64,000 nt of DNA from NCBI GenBank assembly GCA_021770845.1, contig JAETQF010000014.1, positions 1-64,000 on the forward strand, in the 5' to 3' direction. The notes below the pieces were generated by a model. The model worked only from the letters and a program-made list of their open reading frames with translations. It was not told where the DNA came from and ran no database searches. Of the stretch, positions 1-7,401 are shown in pieces. The number at the start of each line of letters is the position of its first letter. Position 1 is the stretch's first letter. The stretch is from Oscillospiraceae bacterium (GTDB taxonomy: Bacteria > Bacillota > Clostridia > Oscillospirales > Oscillospiraceae). A program made the translations under genes and the position numbers.

Positions 1-1293
1 TGCAAGAATATGCCCTGCGTGTCCGGCTGCCCGGTGAAAATCCACATTCCCGAGTTCATCGCCAAGGTGGCGGAGGGCGACTTCGAGGCCGCCTACCAGA
101 TCATCGCCAAGGACAGCGCCCTGCCCGCCGTGTGCGGCCGGGTGTGCCCCCAGGAGAGCCAGTGCGAGGCCAAGTGCGTCCGGGGCATCAAAAACGAGCC
201 GGTGGGCATCGGCCGGCTGGAGCGTTTCGTGGCCGACTGGCACAACGCCAACGCCACCGAAAAGCCCCAAAAACCCGCCCCCAACGGCCACAAGGTAGCG
301 GTGATCGGCTCCGGCCCGGCGGGGCTGACCTGCGCCGGCGACCTGGCCAAGAAGGGCTACGACGTGACGGTGTTCGAGGCCCTGCACCTGGCCGGCGGCG
401 TGCTGGTGTACGGCATCCCCGAGTTCCGCCTGCCCAAGTCCATCGTCCAGAAGGAAGTGGACACCCTCAAAGAGCTGGGCGTGAAGATCGAGACGAACAT
501 GGTCATCGGCCGCTGCCTCACCATCGACGAGCTGAAGGAGGAGCTGGGCTTCGAGGCGGTGTTCATCGGCTCCGGCGCGGGCCTGCCCAAGTTCATGAAT
601 ATCCCCGGCGAAAACCTGAAGGGGGTCTACTCCGCCAACGAGTTCCTCACCCGCATCAATCTCATGAAGGCCTACAAGGACGGGGCGGACACCCCCATCC
701 AGCACAGCAGCAAGGTGGCGGTGGTGGGCGGCGGCAACGTGGCCATGGACGCGGCCCGGTGTGCCCGCCGTCTGGGGGCCGAGGTGTACATCGTCTACCG
801 CCGCAGCGAGAAGGAGCTCCCCGCCCGGGCGGAGGAGGTGGAGCACGCCAAGGAGGAGGGCATCATCTTCAAGACCCTCACCAACCCCACCGAGATCCTG
901 GGCTGCCACAACCCGGACGACCCCCGGGATCCCAAAAACGGCTCGGTGTCCGGCATCCGCTGCGTGGAGATGGAGCTGGGTGAGCCGGACGCCTCCGGAC
1001 GCCGCCGTCCCATCGTGAAGCAGGGCAGCGAGTTCGAGATCGCGCTGGACTGCGTGATCATGGCCCTGGGCACCAGCCCCAATCCGCTCATCAAGTCCAC
1101 CACCCAGGGGCTGGACACCGAGAAGTGGGGCGGCATCATCGCCGACGACCACGGCCTCACCAGCCGGGAGAACGTCTACGCCGGGGGCGACGCGGTGACG
1201 GGCGCGGCCACGGTGATTCTGGCCATGGGCGCGGGCAAGACCGCCGCCCAGGCCATTGACGAGGCTGCGGGACAGTCAGGCGTTTCTCCCTGA
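1..1293 (+). CDS. gltA: Glutamate synthase small subunit (NADPH), 5'-partial
   Basis: Iron-sulfur flavoprotein that passes electrons from NADPH to glutamate synthesis, or acts as a related NADPH oxidoreductase. The reading frame is open from base 1, so the true start lies upstream; 430 residues are visible. Cysteines for [4Fe-4S] clusters stand at visible residues 1, 6 and 10 and at 45, 49, 55 and 59. A FAD-binding GSGPAG motif follows at about residue 105 and a second nucleotide-binding GGGNVA motif at about 240. The family's usual C-terminal stretch ending in AIDE is present, but the last ten residues (AAGQSGVSP) are read from the start of a truncated acetyltransferase gene, so a deletion has replaced the normal end. 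Function is probably kept. Confidence 0.93.
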   Translation, partial: CKNMPCVSGCPVKIHIPEFIAKVAEGDFEAAYQIIAKDSALPAVCGRVCPQESQCEAKCVRGIKNEPVGIGRLERFVADWHNANATEKPQKPAPNGHKVAVIGSGPAGLTCAGDLAKKGYDVTVFEALHLAGGVLVYGIPEFRLPKSIVQKEVDTLKELGVKIETNMVIGRCLTIDELKEELGFEAVFIGSGAGLPKFMNIPGENLKGVYSANEFLTRINLMKAYKDGADTPIQHSSKVAVVGGGNVAMDAARCARRLGAEVYIVYRRSEKELPARAEEVEHAKEEGIIFKTLTNPTEILGCHNPDDPRDPKNGSVSGIRCVEMELGEPDASGRRRPIVKQGSEFEIALDCVIMALGTSPNPLIKSTTQGLDTEKWGGIIADDHGLTSRENVYAGGDAVTGAATVILAMGAGKTAAQAIDEAAGQSGVSP

Positions 1294-1660
1294 ATTGTCC
1301 CTTGTCGCGGAACTCAACGGCGAATTGGCCGGGCACATTCTCTTTACCAAAGCCGCCGTGGGCGGCACCGAGGTGCTGGCCCTGGCGCCGCTGTCCGTTG
1401 AGCCCAGGTACCAGCGCCAGGGCGTTGGTACCGCCCTCATCGCCAGAGGACACGAGATCGCCGCGGAGCTGGGCTATCCCTACTCCCTGGTACTGGGGAG
1501 CAATACCTACTACCCCCGGGCGGGCTACGTCCCCGCGGCCCGGTTCGGCATCGAAGCGCCGGCGGGCTTCCCCCCGGAGCACTATATGGCCGCCAAGCTG
1601 CTGGACAGCGCCGGGCCGGTCTCCGGCCCCGTGCGGTACGCAAAAGAATTCGGGCTGTAA
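1256..1660 (+). pseudogene. GNAT N-acetyltransferase, N-terminally truncated
   Basis: The frame encodes the core of a GNAT acetyltransferase: PELSLVAELNG (beta strand), the acetyl-CoA loop RYQRQGVGTALI, then YYPRAGY near the C-terminus. Members of this subfamily usually carry about 40 more residues before the motif LRDSxAFLPELSLVAE. Here that part is absent and the frame starts inside the last codons of gltA, with no ribosome site before the ATG at 1256. I read it as a remnant left by a deletion that joined the 3' end of gltA to the middle of the GNAT gene. The rest of the frame has no stop or frameshift, so the event may be recent, or a shortened protein may still be made. Confidence 0.7.
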
Positions 1661-1684
1661 CGCCCAGGAAGAAAGGCTGATCCC

Positions 1685-2185
1685 ATGCTTTACGCCATCC
1701 TCGCCGCCGTCCTGGTGGCCCTCGACCAAATCGTGAAATATCTGGTGCGCGCCAACATTCCCCTGGGGGAAACTGTCCCCTTTATCCCCTATCTCCTGGA
1801 TCTCACCTATGTCCAGAACACCGGCGCGGCCTTCTCCCTCCTGCGGCAGCACACCTGGCTACTCACCCTCATCTCCGCGGCGGTGGTGCTGGTGATGTGC
1901 TGGCTCATCGTCAAGGGCTATTTCAAAAACGCCCTGGGCCGCTGGGCCGCCGCCCTGGTTTTGGCGGGAGGCATGGGCAACCTCATCGACCGGGTGCTGC
2001 TGGGCTATGTCACCGATATGTTCCAGACCGTATTCATGGACTTCGCCGTGTTCAACGTTGCGGACTGCTGCATCACCATCGGCGTGCCCCTGCTGTTCCT
2101 GTACGTGTGGTTCTACGTGGGCAAGGACGAGAAAAAGGAGGGCGGAGCCGATGACGCTGCCCAGCTTCCCCCTGACGGTCAGTGA
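1685..2185 (+). CDS. lspA: Lipoprotein signal peptidase (signal peptidase II)
   Basis: Membrane aspartyl protease that removes signal peptides from lipid-modified prolipoproteins. The 166-residue protein has four hydrophobic segments and the conserved family blocks QNTGAAFSLL, GGMGNLIDR and FNVAD. The catalytic aspartates are D102 and D127. The ATG at 1685 is preceded by GAAGAAAGG. The gene overlaps the next gene by 35 bp, the usual lspA-rluD order in Firmicutes, which suggests one transcript. Confidence 0.95.
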   Translation: MLYAILAAVLVALDQIVKYLVRANIPLGETVPFIPYLLDLTYVQNTGAAFSLLRQHTWLLTLISAAVVLVMCWLIVKGYFKNALGRWAAALVLAGGMGNLIDRVLLGYVTDMFQTVFMDFAVFNVADCCITIGVPLLFLYVWFYVGKDEKKEGGADDAAQLPPDGQ

Positions 2186-3062
2186 ACCGGGCCGGGCGGA
2201 CGCGGTGATCTCCGCCGCCCTGGACGGCCTGACCCGCTCGGCGGCCCAGCGTTGGCTGGAGGAGGGCCGGGTGACGCTGGACGGCAGGCCGTTGAAAAAG
2301 AACGCCCGCCTCCAGCCCGGGGACACGGTGCTGATCACGCCCCCCCAGCCCCAGCCCATCGGCCTCGCCCCCCAGGACATCCCCCTGGACGTGGCCTATG
2401 AGGACGGCGACGTGATCGTGGTAAATAAGCCGGTGGGCATGGTCGTCCACCCCGCCCCCGGCCACCCGGACGGCACGCTGGTCAACGCTCTGTTATACCA
2501 CTGCGGCAATAGCCTGTCCGGCATCAACGGCGAGCTGCGCCCCGGCATCGTCCACCGCATCGACCGGGACACCTCCGGCCTGATTATCGCCGCGAAAAAC
2601 GACCGGGCCCACCTGTCCCTGGCGGCCCAGCTCCAGGATCACTCCCTGTTCCGCCTGTACCACGCCGTGGCGGTGGGCGGATTCAAAGAGGACAGCGGCA
2701 CCGTCACCGCCCCCATCGCCCGCCACAAGACCGACCGCAAGCGGATGGCCGTCTCCCCCGATGGCCGGGAGGCGGTCACCCACTGGCAGGTGGTGGACAG
2801 CCAAAACGGCCTCACCCACCTGACCTGCCGCCTGGAGACGGGCCGCACCCACCAGATCCGCGTCCACCTGGCCCACATCGGCCACCCTCTCTTGGGGGAC
2901 ACGGTGTACGGCGCGAAAAAGCCCGTCCCGGGCCTGGCGGGCCAGTGCCTCCACGCGGCGCAGCTCACCTTCACCCACCCCTCCACCGGGGAGCGCCTGA
3001 CGGTGGCCGCCCCCCTGCCCGACTGGTTCACGGCAGTTTTAAACCGTTACGGCCTGCAATGA
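2151..3062 (+). CDS. RluA/RluD family rRNA pseudouridine synthase
   Basis: Converts uridines in large-subunit rRNA to pseudouridine. The 303-residue product has an N-terminal S4 RNA-binding domain (about residues 14-75) and a catalytic domain with the signature HRIDRDTSG, in which D138 is the catalytic aspartate. TGRTHQIRVH near residue 230 is a second family block. The frame is open further upstream, but the ATG at 2151 is right: it has GGAGGG ahead of it, and the S4 homology begins just after it. It overlaps lspA and is followed closely by the small membrane protein gene. Confidence 0.93.
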   Translation: MTLPSFPLTVSEPGRADAVISAALDGLTRSAAQRWLEEGRVTLDGRPLKKNARLQPGDTVLITPPQPQPIGLAPQDIPLDVAYEDGDVIVVNKPVGMVVHPAPGHPDGTLVNALLYHCGNSLSGINGELRPGIVHRIDRDTSGLIIAAKNDRAHLSLAAQLQDHSLFRLYHAVAVGGFKEDSGTVTAPIARHKTDRKRMAVSPDGREAVTHWQVVDSQNGLTHLTCRLETGRTHQIRVHLAHIGHPLLGDTVYGAKKPVPGLAGQCLHAAQLTFTHPSTGERLTVAAPLPDWFTAVLNRYGLQ

Positions 3063-3075
3063 AAGGAGCGGAATG

Positions 3076-3318
3076 ATGAAGCTCCAACAAGCCCGCAAGA
3101 TCCTTCTGGCCCTCCTGATCGCCCTGGCCCTGTCCCTGCTGCTGGCCGCCCTGCTGGGCAGCCTGCTGCTGGGCCTGCTGGCCGTGGCCCTCCTGCTGGC
3201 CTTCATCGCCTATGCCTTTTCCGGCTGGCGCTGCCCCCACTGCGGCGAGTTCCTGGGCTGGAACCTGGGCAAAGGCATCCCCTTCTGCCCCTACTGCCAT
3301 CAGCGGCTGGATTTATAG
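3076..3318 (+). CDS. Small membrane protein with a zinc-ribbon tail
   Basis: A protein of about 80 residues with one or two leucine-rich membrane segments (about residues 8-48) and then CPHC and CPYC pairs 17 residues apart, typical of a treble-clef or zinc-ribbon knuckle on the membrane surface. Two adjacent ATG codons (3073 and 3076) are possible; the second is better spaced from AAGGAG. It probably belongs to the lspA-rluD transcript. No function can be named. The short length and the clear metal ligands argue for a real gene rather than a shadow frame. Confidence 0.65.
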   Translation: MKLQQARKILLALLIALALSLLLAALLGSLLLGLLAVALLLAFIAYAFSGWRCPHCGEFLGWNLGKGIPFCPYCHQRLDL

Positions 3319-3404
3319 CCCCTCTGCAAGCTGCGCGGCATCGTGTCGTGTCAAAAACGTAAAGGTCATAGACCCGTTCGTCAGCGAGCTTCAAGTTCTT
3401 TTTG

Positions 3405-3432
3405 GATACTTTTTCTTTCAAGAAAAAGTATC
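3405..3432. repeat. 12-4-12 hairpin before ldh
   Basis: Perfect inverted repeat with arms GATACTTTTTCT and AGAAAAAGTATC and a 4-nt loop. Its geometry, and the core TACTTTTTCT, match the hairpins that head the larger repeats near 20.35, 21.73 and 52.0 kb. It lies in the 164-bp gap before ldh and has no T-run after it, so it is not an ordinary terminator. Confidence 0.6.
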
Positions 3433-3482
3433 ACCCCTTTCCGTTTGGGCACACTAAGCCCAAAATGGAAGGGGGTTTTCCC

Positions 3483-4430
3483 ATGCTCAACCACCGCAAG
3501 GCCGCCGTCATCGGCTGCGGCTTCGTGGGCTCCGCCATCGCCTTCAGCCTGATCCAGCGGGGCCTGTTCAGCGAATTAGTCCTCATCGACGCCAACCGGG
3601 ACAAGGCGGAGGGCGAGGCCATGGATCTCAGCCACGGCCTGCCCTATATCGCCGCCATGGACGTGTACGCCGGCACCTACGACGACCTCAGCGACTGCGC
3701 CCTGGTCATCGTCACCGCCGGGGCCAACCAGAAGCCCGGCCAGACCCGCTTAGAGCTCATCGGCCAGAACGTATCCATTCTGAACTCGATTATCCCCCAG
3801 ATCACCGCCCGCCCCTTCGAGGGCATCCTGCTCATCGTGTCCAACCCGGTGGACGTGCTGACCTACGCCGCCTTCCGGATCTCGGGCTACCCCGCCCACC
3901 GGGTCATCGGCTCGGGGACGGTGCTGGACTCCGCCCGGCTCAAGTATCTGCTGGGCGAGCACCTCAACGTGGACAGCCGGGGCATCCACGCCGTGATCAT
4001 CGGTGAGCACGGCGACAGCGAGCTGGCGGTGTGGAGCGGGGCCAACGTGTCCGGGGTGCCGCTGGACGATTTCTGCACCATGCGGGGCCACACCAACCAC
4101 CGGGAGGCGGAGCAGCGCCTCTATGAGGAGGTGCGGGACAGCGCCTACGAGATCATCAAGCGCAAGGGGGCCACCTACTACGGCATCGCCATGGCGGTGG
4201 CCCGGATCGCGGAGTGCGTGATGAAGGACGAACGGGCCATCCTGCCGGTGTCGGTGGTGCTGGGCGGGCAGTACGGCCTGCGGGATCTGGCGCTGTCCAT
4301 CCCGTCCATCGTGGGCCGCCGTGGGGCGGAGCAGATTCTGGAGATCCCCCTGGCGGACAATGAGCGGGAGGCGTTGAATTCCTCCGCCGCCCAGCTCCGG
4401 GAGGTCATTGACGGCCTGGAGCTGCCGTAA
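3483..4430 (+). CDS. ldh: L-lactate dehydrogenase
   Basis: Reduces pyruvate to L-lactate with NADH in the cytoplasm, recycling NAD+ during fermentation. The 315-residue protein has the Rossmann motif GCGFVGSA near the N-terminus, the substrate arginine in the block TRLELIGQN, SNPVDVLTY, and the catalytic histidine H176 in GEHGDSE. The ATG at 3483 follows GAAGGGGG at good spacing; the frame is open further upstream, but that part has no similarity to the family. It is a single gene with its own leader. Confidence 0.95.
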   Translation: MLNHRKAAVIGCGFVGSAIAFSLIQRGLFSELVLIDANRDKAEGEAMDLSHGLPYIAAMDVYAGTYDDLSDCALVIVTAGANQKPGQTRLELIGQNVSILNSIIPQITARPFEGILLIVSNPVDVLTYAAFRISGYPAHRVIGSGTVLDSARLKYLLGEHLNVDSRGIHAVIIGEHGDSELAVWSGANVSGVPLDDFCTMRGHTNHREAEQRLYEEVRDSAYEIIKRKGATYYGIAMAVARIAECVMKDERAILPVSVVLGGQYGLRDLALSIPSIVGRRGAEQILEIPLADNEREALNSSAAQLREVIDGLELP

Positions 4431-4461
4431 GGCCAAAAAGCAAACCCCCACGGGGCTGGCC

Positions 4462-4490
4462 TTGACAAGGGCCGCGCCGTGGGGTATAAT
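4462..4490 (+). promoter_or_regulatory. Consensus sigma-A promoter facing the small toxin-like ORF
   Basis: TTGACA (4462-4467), 17-bp spacer, TATAAT (4485-4490): a perfect consensus promoter. It fires rightwards from just behind ldh, although the next plus-strand gene is thousands of bases away. The expected RNA runs antisense into the 3' end of the tiny minus-strand gene at 4562-4639. Confidence 0.8.
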
Positions 4491-4496
4491 CACAAT

Positions 4497-4592
4497 AGAA
4501 GGGCGCCGCACATCAGGCGGTTAGTCCTTTCAATGTGGTAACTCAAACGTATGAGAAACCGTCACTTGCCGGAGTGGCGGTTTCTGCTTTTC
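4497..4592 (+). ncRNA. Candidate antisense (antitoxin) RNA
   Basis: An RNA of about 95 nt is predicted from the consensus promoter to a hairpin at 4554-4585 (arms AGAAACCGTCACT and AGTGGCGGTTTCT, one G-U pair) followed by GCTTTT. The last 30 nt are complementary to the end of the small minus-strand ORF. A short, strongly transcribed RNA overlapping the 3' end of a tiny hydrophobic-peptide gene is the layout of the Bacillus txpA/ratA and bsrG/SR4 type I systems. RNA ends are inferred. Confidence 0.45.
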
Positions 4593-4639
4593 ACAACAAT
4601 CGTGACGGTATATCGTCCGATATGGAGCGTGATCCGCAT
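4562..4639 (-). CDS. 25-residue peptide, candidate type I toxin
   Basis: A tiny gene starting MRITLHIGRYTVTIVVK and ending in a basic NRHSGK tail. It has a strong ribosome site (GGGGGTGA, 7 nt before the ATG) and its own promoter about 90 bp upstream. The ribosome site lies in a hairpin, ACCCC-GAAA-GGGGGT, which would mask it in the full-length mRNA, as is known for type I toxin messages. The amphipathic beta-like stretch with a basic end could act on membranes, but no motif proves this. It does not match any toxin family I can name. Confidence 0.45.
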   Translation of the reverse strand: MRITLHIGRYTVTIVVKSRNRHSGK

Positions 4640-4728
4640 ATAGTCACCCCCTTTCGGGGTAGTGTGACCAGCCGCCTGTTCTAACTCGATATGTGCAGCG
4701 CCCAAGGCCCTTTTGCGGGGCCGACACC

Positions 4729-4757
4729 AATATACCACGTAAACCGGCAAAAAGCAA
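4729..4757 (-). promoter_or_regulatory. Promoter of the 25-residue peptide
   Basis: On the minus strand, TTGCTT (4757-4752), a 17-bp spacer and TATATT (4734-4729). The -35 box lies in the T-run of the blaR1 terminator. The 5' untranslated region of about 80 nt can form two hairpins, the second of which covers the ribosome site. Confidence 0.6.
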
Positions 4758-4785
4758 GCGCCCCCGGCACAAAACCGGGGGCGCT
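4748..4785 (-). terminator. Terminator of the blaR1-like gene
   Basis: Stem AGCGCCCCCGG / CCGGGGGCGCT with a 7-nt loop, followed on the minus strand by a T-rich run. Confidence 0.8.
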
Positions 4786-4796
4786 CCTGTTTCGCT

Positions 4797-6740
4797 TTAA
4801 TGGTGTCCGCCGTGGTAGCCGTTCCCGTGGTGGGAATCGCCGTGGTGGCCGCTGGTGACGGGCGCAGCGGAGGGCGCCGGATCAGCCTGGTTCCAGGCCG
4901 CCAGGCTCCAGCCCCGGCAGCTCCCGTCGCACACGCCGCCGCTGTGGGCCGTCCCGTCACAGTAGTAGGTCACCCCGTCATGGTCATGGCATACGGGAAT
5001 GGCGCAGCCCTCCACCGGGCAGATAAGGCCCAGCACGGTGCAGCGATCCTCCCCCCAGTGCTGGTGCATCCGGGTCTCGGTGCAGCCCTCCACCCCGCAG
5101 TTGGTGGTGGGGGCGGTGGGATAGCCGCAGACGATATCATCGCCCGCCCCGGCGGAATCTTCCACCTCCGGATCATAATCCGGCACAAAGTCGGGCACGG
5201 GCTGTTCCGCGTCCTGCGTACCGGGCGTCTCCTGCTCCCGCAGCTCCGCCGGCTCGTAGCTCACCGCCAGCTTCTCCTCATCAGGCAGGGCCCGATACCA
5301 GTCCAGCCACTCCAGCGTCTCCGCCGACAGGTCGGCCCGGTTGTAGGCGCGGCTGCGATACACCACGATTTCGGCCCAGCCGTTCTCCTCCGCCGCAGGG
5401 AAGATAAACCCGCTCACCACGGTGGCCGGATCCACGGGGGTCAGCTTGCCGTCCTCGTCCCTATAAAAGATGTTGAAGCCCGGCCGGTAATTGCCGTTTT
5501 CGTCCAAGCTGTCATGAACCAGCCCGCTGTCCTCCTGGAACACCCATTCCAATTCCTCGCCGTTCCCGGAGAGCGCCCGGGCCTGCTCCACAATCCGGTC
5601 GGCCTCCTCCCGGGTCATGGATCCGTCGGCCACCTGCTTGTTCAGGGACTGCTCAAGATAGTCCAGGTTGAGGGAAAAATACCTCAGCCCGTGGTTGCCA
5701 TCGGTGGTCATGCTCCACACACTTGTGCTGGGCGCGGTGGACGTGGTGCTGTCCTCATCGGGCGCCTCCCTGGGCCCGCTGGCGAAGGCCACCGTCACCC
5801 CCGCCACCAGCATCAGGGACAAAACTACCCCCAAAACGGTGGTTTTCTTAAATTTCATCACGGATAAAATCCTTTCCTCGGCCGCTTTCCGGCCGAACGT
5901 CTGGCAGAAGGCGGGCTCCGCCCCCGCGGTGGCCAGGTTCACAAGGGTTTCGGCGTATTCCGCCCGCCGCTCCGCCCCCAGCTTCCGCACCGCCGCCCGG
6001 TCGCAGGCCAGCTCGATGTCCCGCCGCAGCAGCCGCGCCATCAGCCACACCGCCGGGTTCCACCAGTACACCACCAGCGCCAGCGCCATGGCGTAGTGCC
6101 ACAAGTTATCCCGCCGCCGGGCGTGGACGCCCTCGTGGGCCAGCACGCAGTCCAGCGCCGTCCCGGACAGCCCCGGGGACAGCACCACCGTGGGCCGGGC
6201 CGCCCCGAAGGTGAGGGGCGCGCCGTCCATGGCCCCCTCCCGGAGCCGGGCGCACCGGGGCAGGAGGGCGTACCGGGGGTCGTCCCGCTCCAGCGGGGCC
6301 GCGCACCGCACCGCCCGCCGGGTGCGGGCAAAGGCCAGCGCGTACCGCGCCGCCAGCACCAGCCCCACCCCGATCCACACGGACAGCGCCACCGTCTCCC
6401 AGGGGAAGGCGGCCCCGGCGGGCTCCACCGCCGCAAGGCCGGGGTTCATCGCCCCGGACGCCGGGACATTCCCGGCGGGCAGGTTCGCCCCGGCCCCGCT
6501 GGACACGGGAAGCGGATCCATCACAGGCGCTACCGCTCCGTCCGTCCCCGCCCGGGGCAGCAGCCCCCACAGGGACAGCCCGCTCTCCGGGAACACCGGG
6601 GCCAGCAGCCGGATCAGGCACACAAACCACAGGGCCAGCCGGGCCTCCGGGATCAGCCGTCCGCCCAGCGCCCGCCGCAGCAGCGCCGCCGCCAGGATCA
6701 GCGCCGTGCCGAACACGGTGTTTTGCAGCAGTTGGGTCAT
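4797..6740 (-). CDS. BlaR1/MecR1-like M56 peptidase with a Cys/His-rich tail
   Basis: Membrane-bound signal transducer whose cytoplasmic zinc protease domain relieves repression by its BlaI partner. The 647-residue protein has several N-terminal membrane segments, then the M56 zinc motif HEGVH at about residues 202-206, and a further membrane segment (TTVLGVVLSLMLVAG). The outer part is not a penicillin-binding sensor. It is a domain of about 240 residues followed by a tail with ten or more cysteines in CGVEGC, CPVEGC and CDGSC patterns and a last stretch of HHGDSHHGNGYHGGHH. The ligand is therefore unlikely to be only a beta-lactam; metal or redox sensing is a guess. The start was taken at the ATG just behind blaI, not the TTG further upstream. 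Confidence 0.85.
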   Translation of the reverse strand: MTQLLQNTVFGTALILAAALLRRALGGRLIPEARLALWFVCLIRLLAPVFPESGLSLWGLLPRAGTDGAVAPVMDPLPVSSGAGANLPAGNVPASGAMNPGLAAVEPAGAAFPWETVALSVWIGVGLVLAARYALAFARTRRAVRCAAPLERDDPRYALLPRCARLREGAMDGAPLTFGAARPTVVLSPGLSGTALDCVLAHEGVHARRRDNLWHYAMALALVVYWWNPAVWLMARLLRRDIELACDRAAVRKLGAERRAEYAETLVNLATAGAEPAFCQTFGRKAAEERILSVMKFKKTTVLGVVLSLMLVAGVTVAFASGPREAPDEDSTTSTAPSTSVWSMTTDGNHGLRYFSLNLDYLEQSLNKQVADGSMTREEADRIVEQARALSGNGEELEWVFQEDSGLVHDSLDENGNYRPGFNIFYRDEDGKLTPVDPATVVSGFIFPAAEENGWAEIVVYRSRAYNRADLSAETLEWLDWYRALPDEEKLAVSYEPAELREQETPGTQDAEQPVPDFVPDYDPEVEDSAGAGDDIVCGYPTAPTTNCGVEGCTETRMHQHWGEDRCTVLGLICPVEGCAIPVCHDHDGVTYYCDGTAHSGGVCDGSCRGWSLAAWNQADPAPSAAPVTSGHHGDSHHGNGYHGGHH

Positions 6741-6750
6741 AGCGCCCGCC

Positions 6751-7107
6751 TCACTTCCACGTCTCAATGATGGCCCTGAGCTGCTGGGCCTCCGACTGGG
6801 TCAGCTGTTCCTCGCTGAGGAACGCCGAGAGGAACTGGGTTTTGGATCCGCCGAACAGCCGGGTGATCAGGCTGTCCGTCTCCAGCCGCTGGACGTCCTC
6901 CCGGGAGATCAGCGGCGTGCACAGGAAGCCCGGCTCGGAGCGGCTCACCGCCCCCTTGTCCACCAGCTTCTTAATGACGGTATAGGTGGTGTTCCGGTTC
7001 CACCCGCAGGACGCGGCCAGCCGCTTGGCCAGCTCGCCCGCGGACATCGGCCCGTCCGCCCACAACGGCTCCATCACCCGGAGCTCCGAATCATACAGCT
7101 TTTCCAT
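6751..7107 (-). CDS. BlaI/MecI-type transcriptional repressor
   Basis: Winged-helix repressor of 118 residues. The DNA-binding part contains LAASCGWNRNTTYTVIKKLVDKGAV, matching the recognition-helix region of BlaI/MecI, and the C-terminal half forms the dimer and protease-sensitive region. It overlaps no gene but sits 10 bp before the BlaR1-like gene, so the two are co-transcribed. ACTA-N6-TAGT operators precede it, which fits self-repression that is lifted when its partner protease is activated. Confidence 0.9.
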   Translation of the reverse strand: MEKLYDSELRVMEPLWADGPMSAGELAKRLAASCGWNRNTTYTVIKKLVDKGAVSRSEPGFLCTPLISREDVQRLETDSLITRLFGGSKTQFLSAFLSEEQLTQSEAQQLRAIIETWK

Positions 7108-7141
7108 CGAGAAGCGCCTCCTCAGGGTTGGGTACTGAATG

Positions 7142-7192
7142 ACTATCGCGATAGTACATTGTTATACTACAGCAATAGTCACATCTTGTCAA
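7142..7192 (-). promoter_or_regulatory. BlaI operators and promoter
   Basis: Two dyads of the form ACTA-N6-TAGT lie before blaI: ACTATCGCGATAGT (7142-7155, perfect) and ACTACAGCAATAGT (7166-7179). On the minus strand TTGACA (7192-7187) and TAGTAT (7169-7164) form a promoter with 17-bp spacing. The upstream operator covers the -10 region and spacer, the other the start of the transcript, as expected for repression. Confidence 0.8.
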
Positions 7193-7264
7193 GGGGTTTT
7201 TCCAAAAATGTTTGGCAGTCCCTCCGGCCTGTCCAGGACAAAACCCGCCCCTGACAAATTTCTG

Positions 7265-7293
7265 TTGTCCTTTTTCCGGCAGTCTGCTATAAT
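7265..7293 (+). promoter_or_regulatory. Promoter of the YihY gene
   Basis: TTGTCC (7265-7270), 17-bp spacer, TATAAT (7288-7293), about 110 bp before the GTG start. Confidence 0.6.
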
Positions 7294-7401
7294 CAAACCA
7301 CCTTAAAAGGAGATTGTTTAAGTATACTCCCCGCGGGCGCGCTTTTCAAGTGCGCCTGCGGCACAACGAACCATCTTTTTGCTGAGAAAGGGGGCCCCGC
7401 C

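Noticed and set aside
4800-5867. Plus-strand frame of 355 codons opposite the BlaR1-like gene
   Set aside because: Same shadow effect; the minus strand has the M56 motif and a good operon context.
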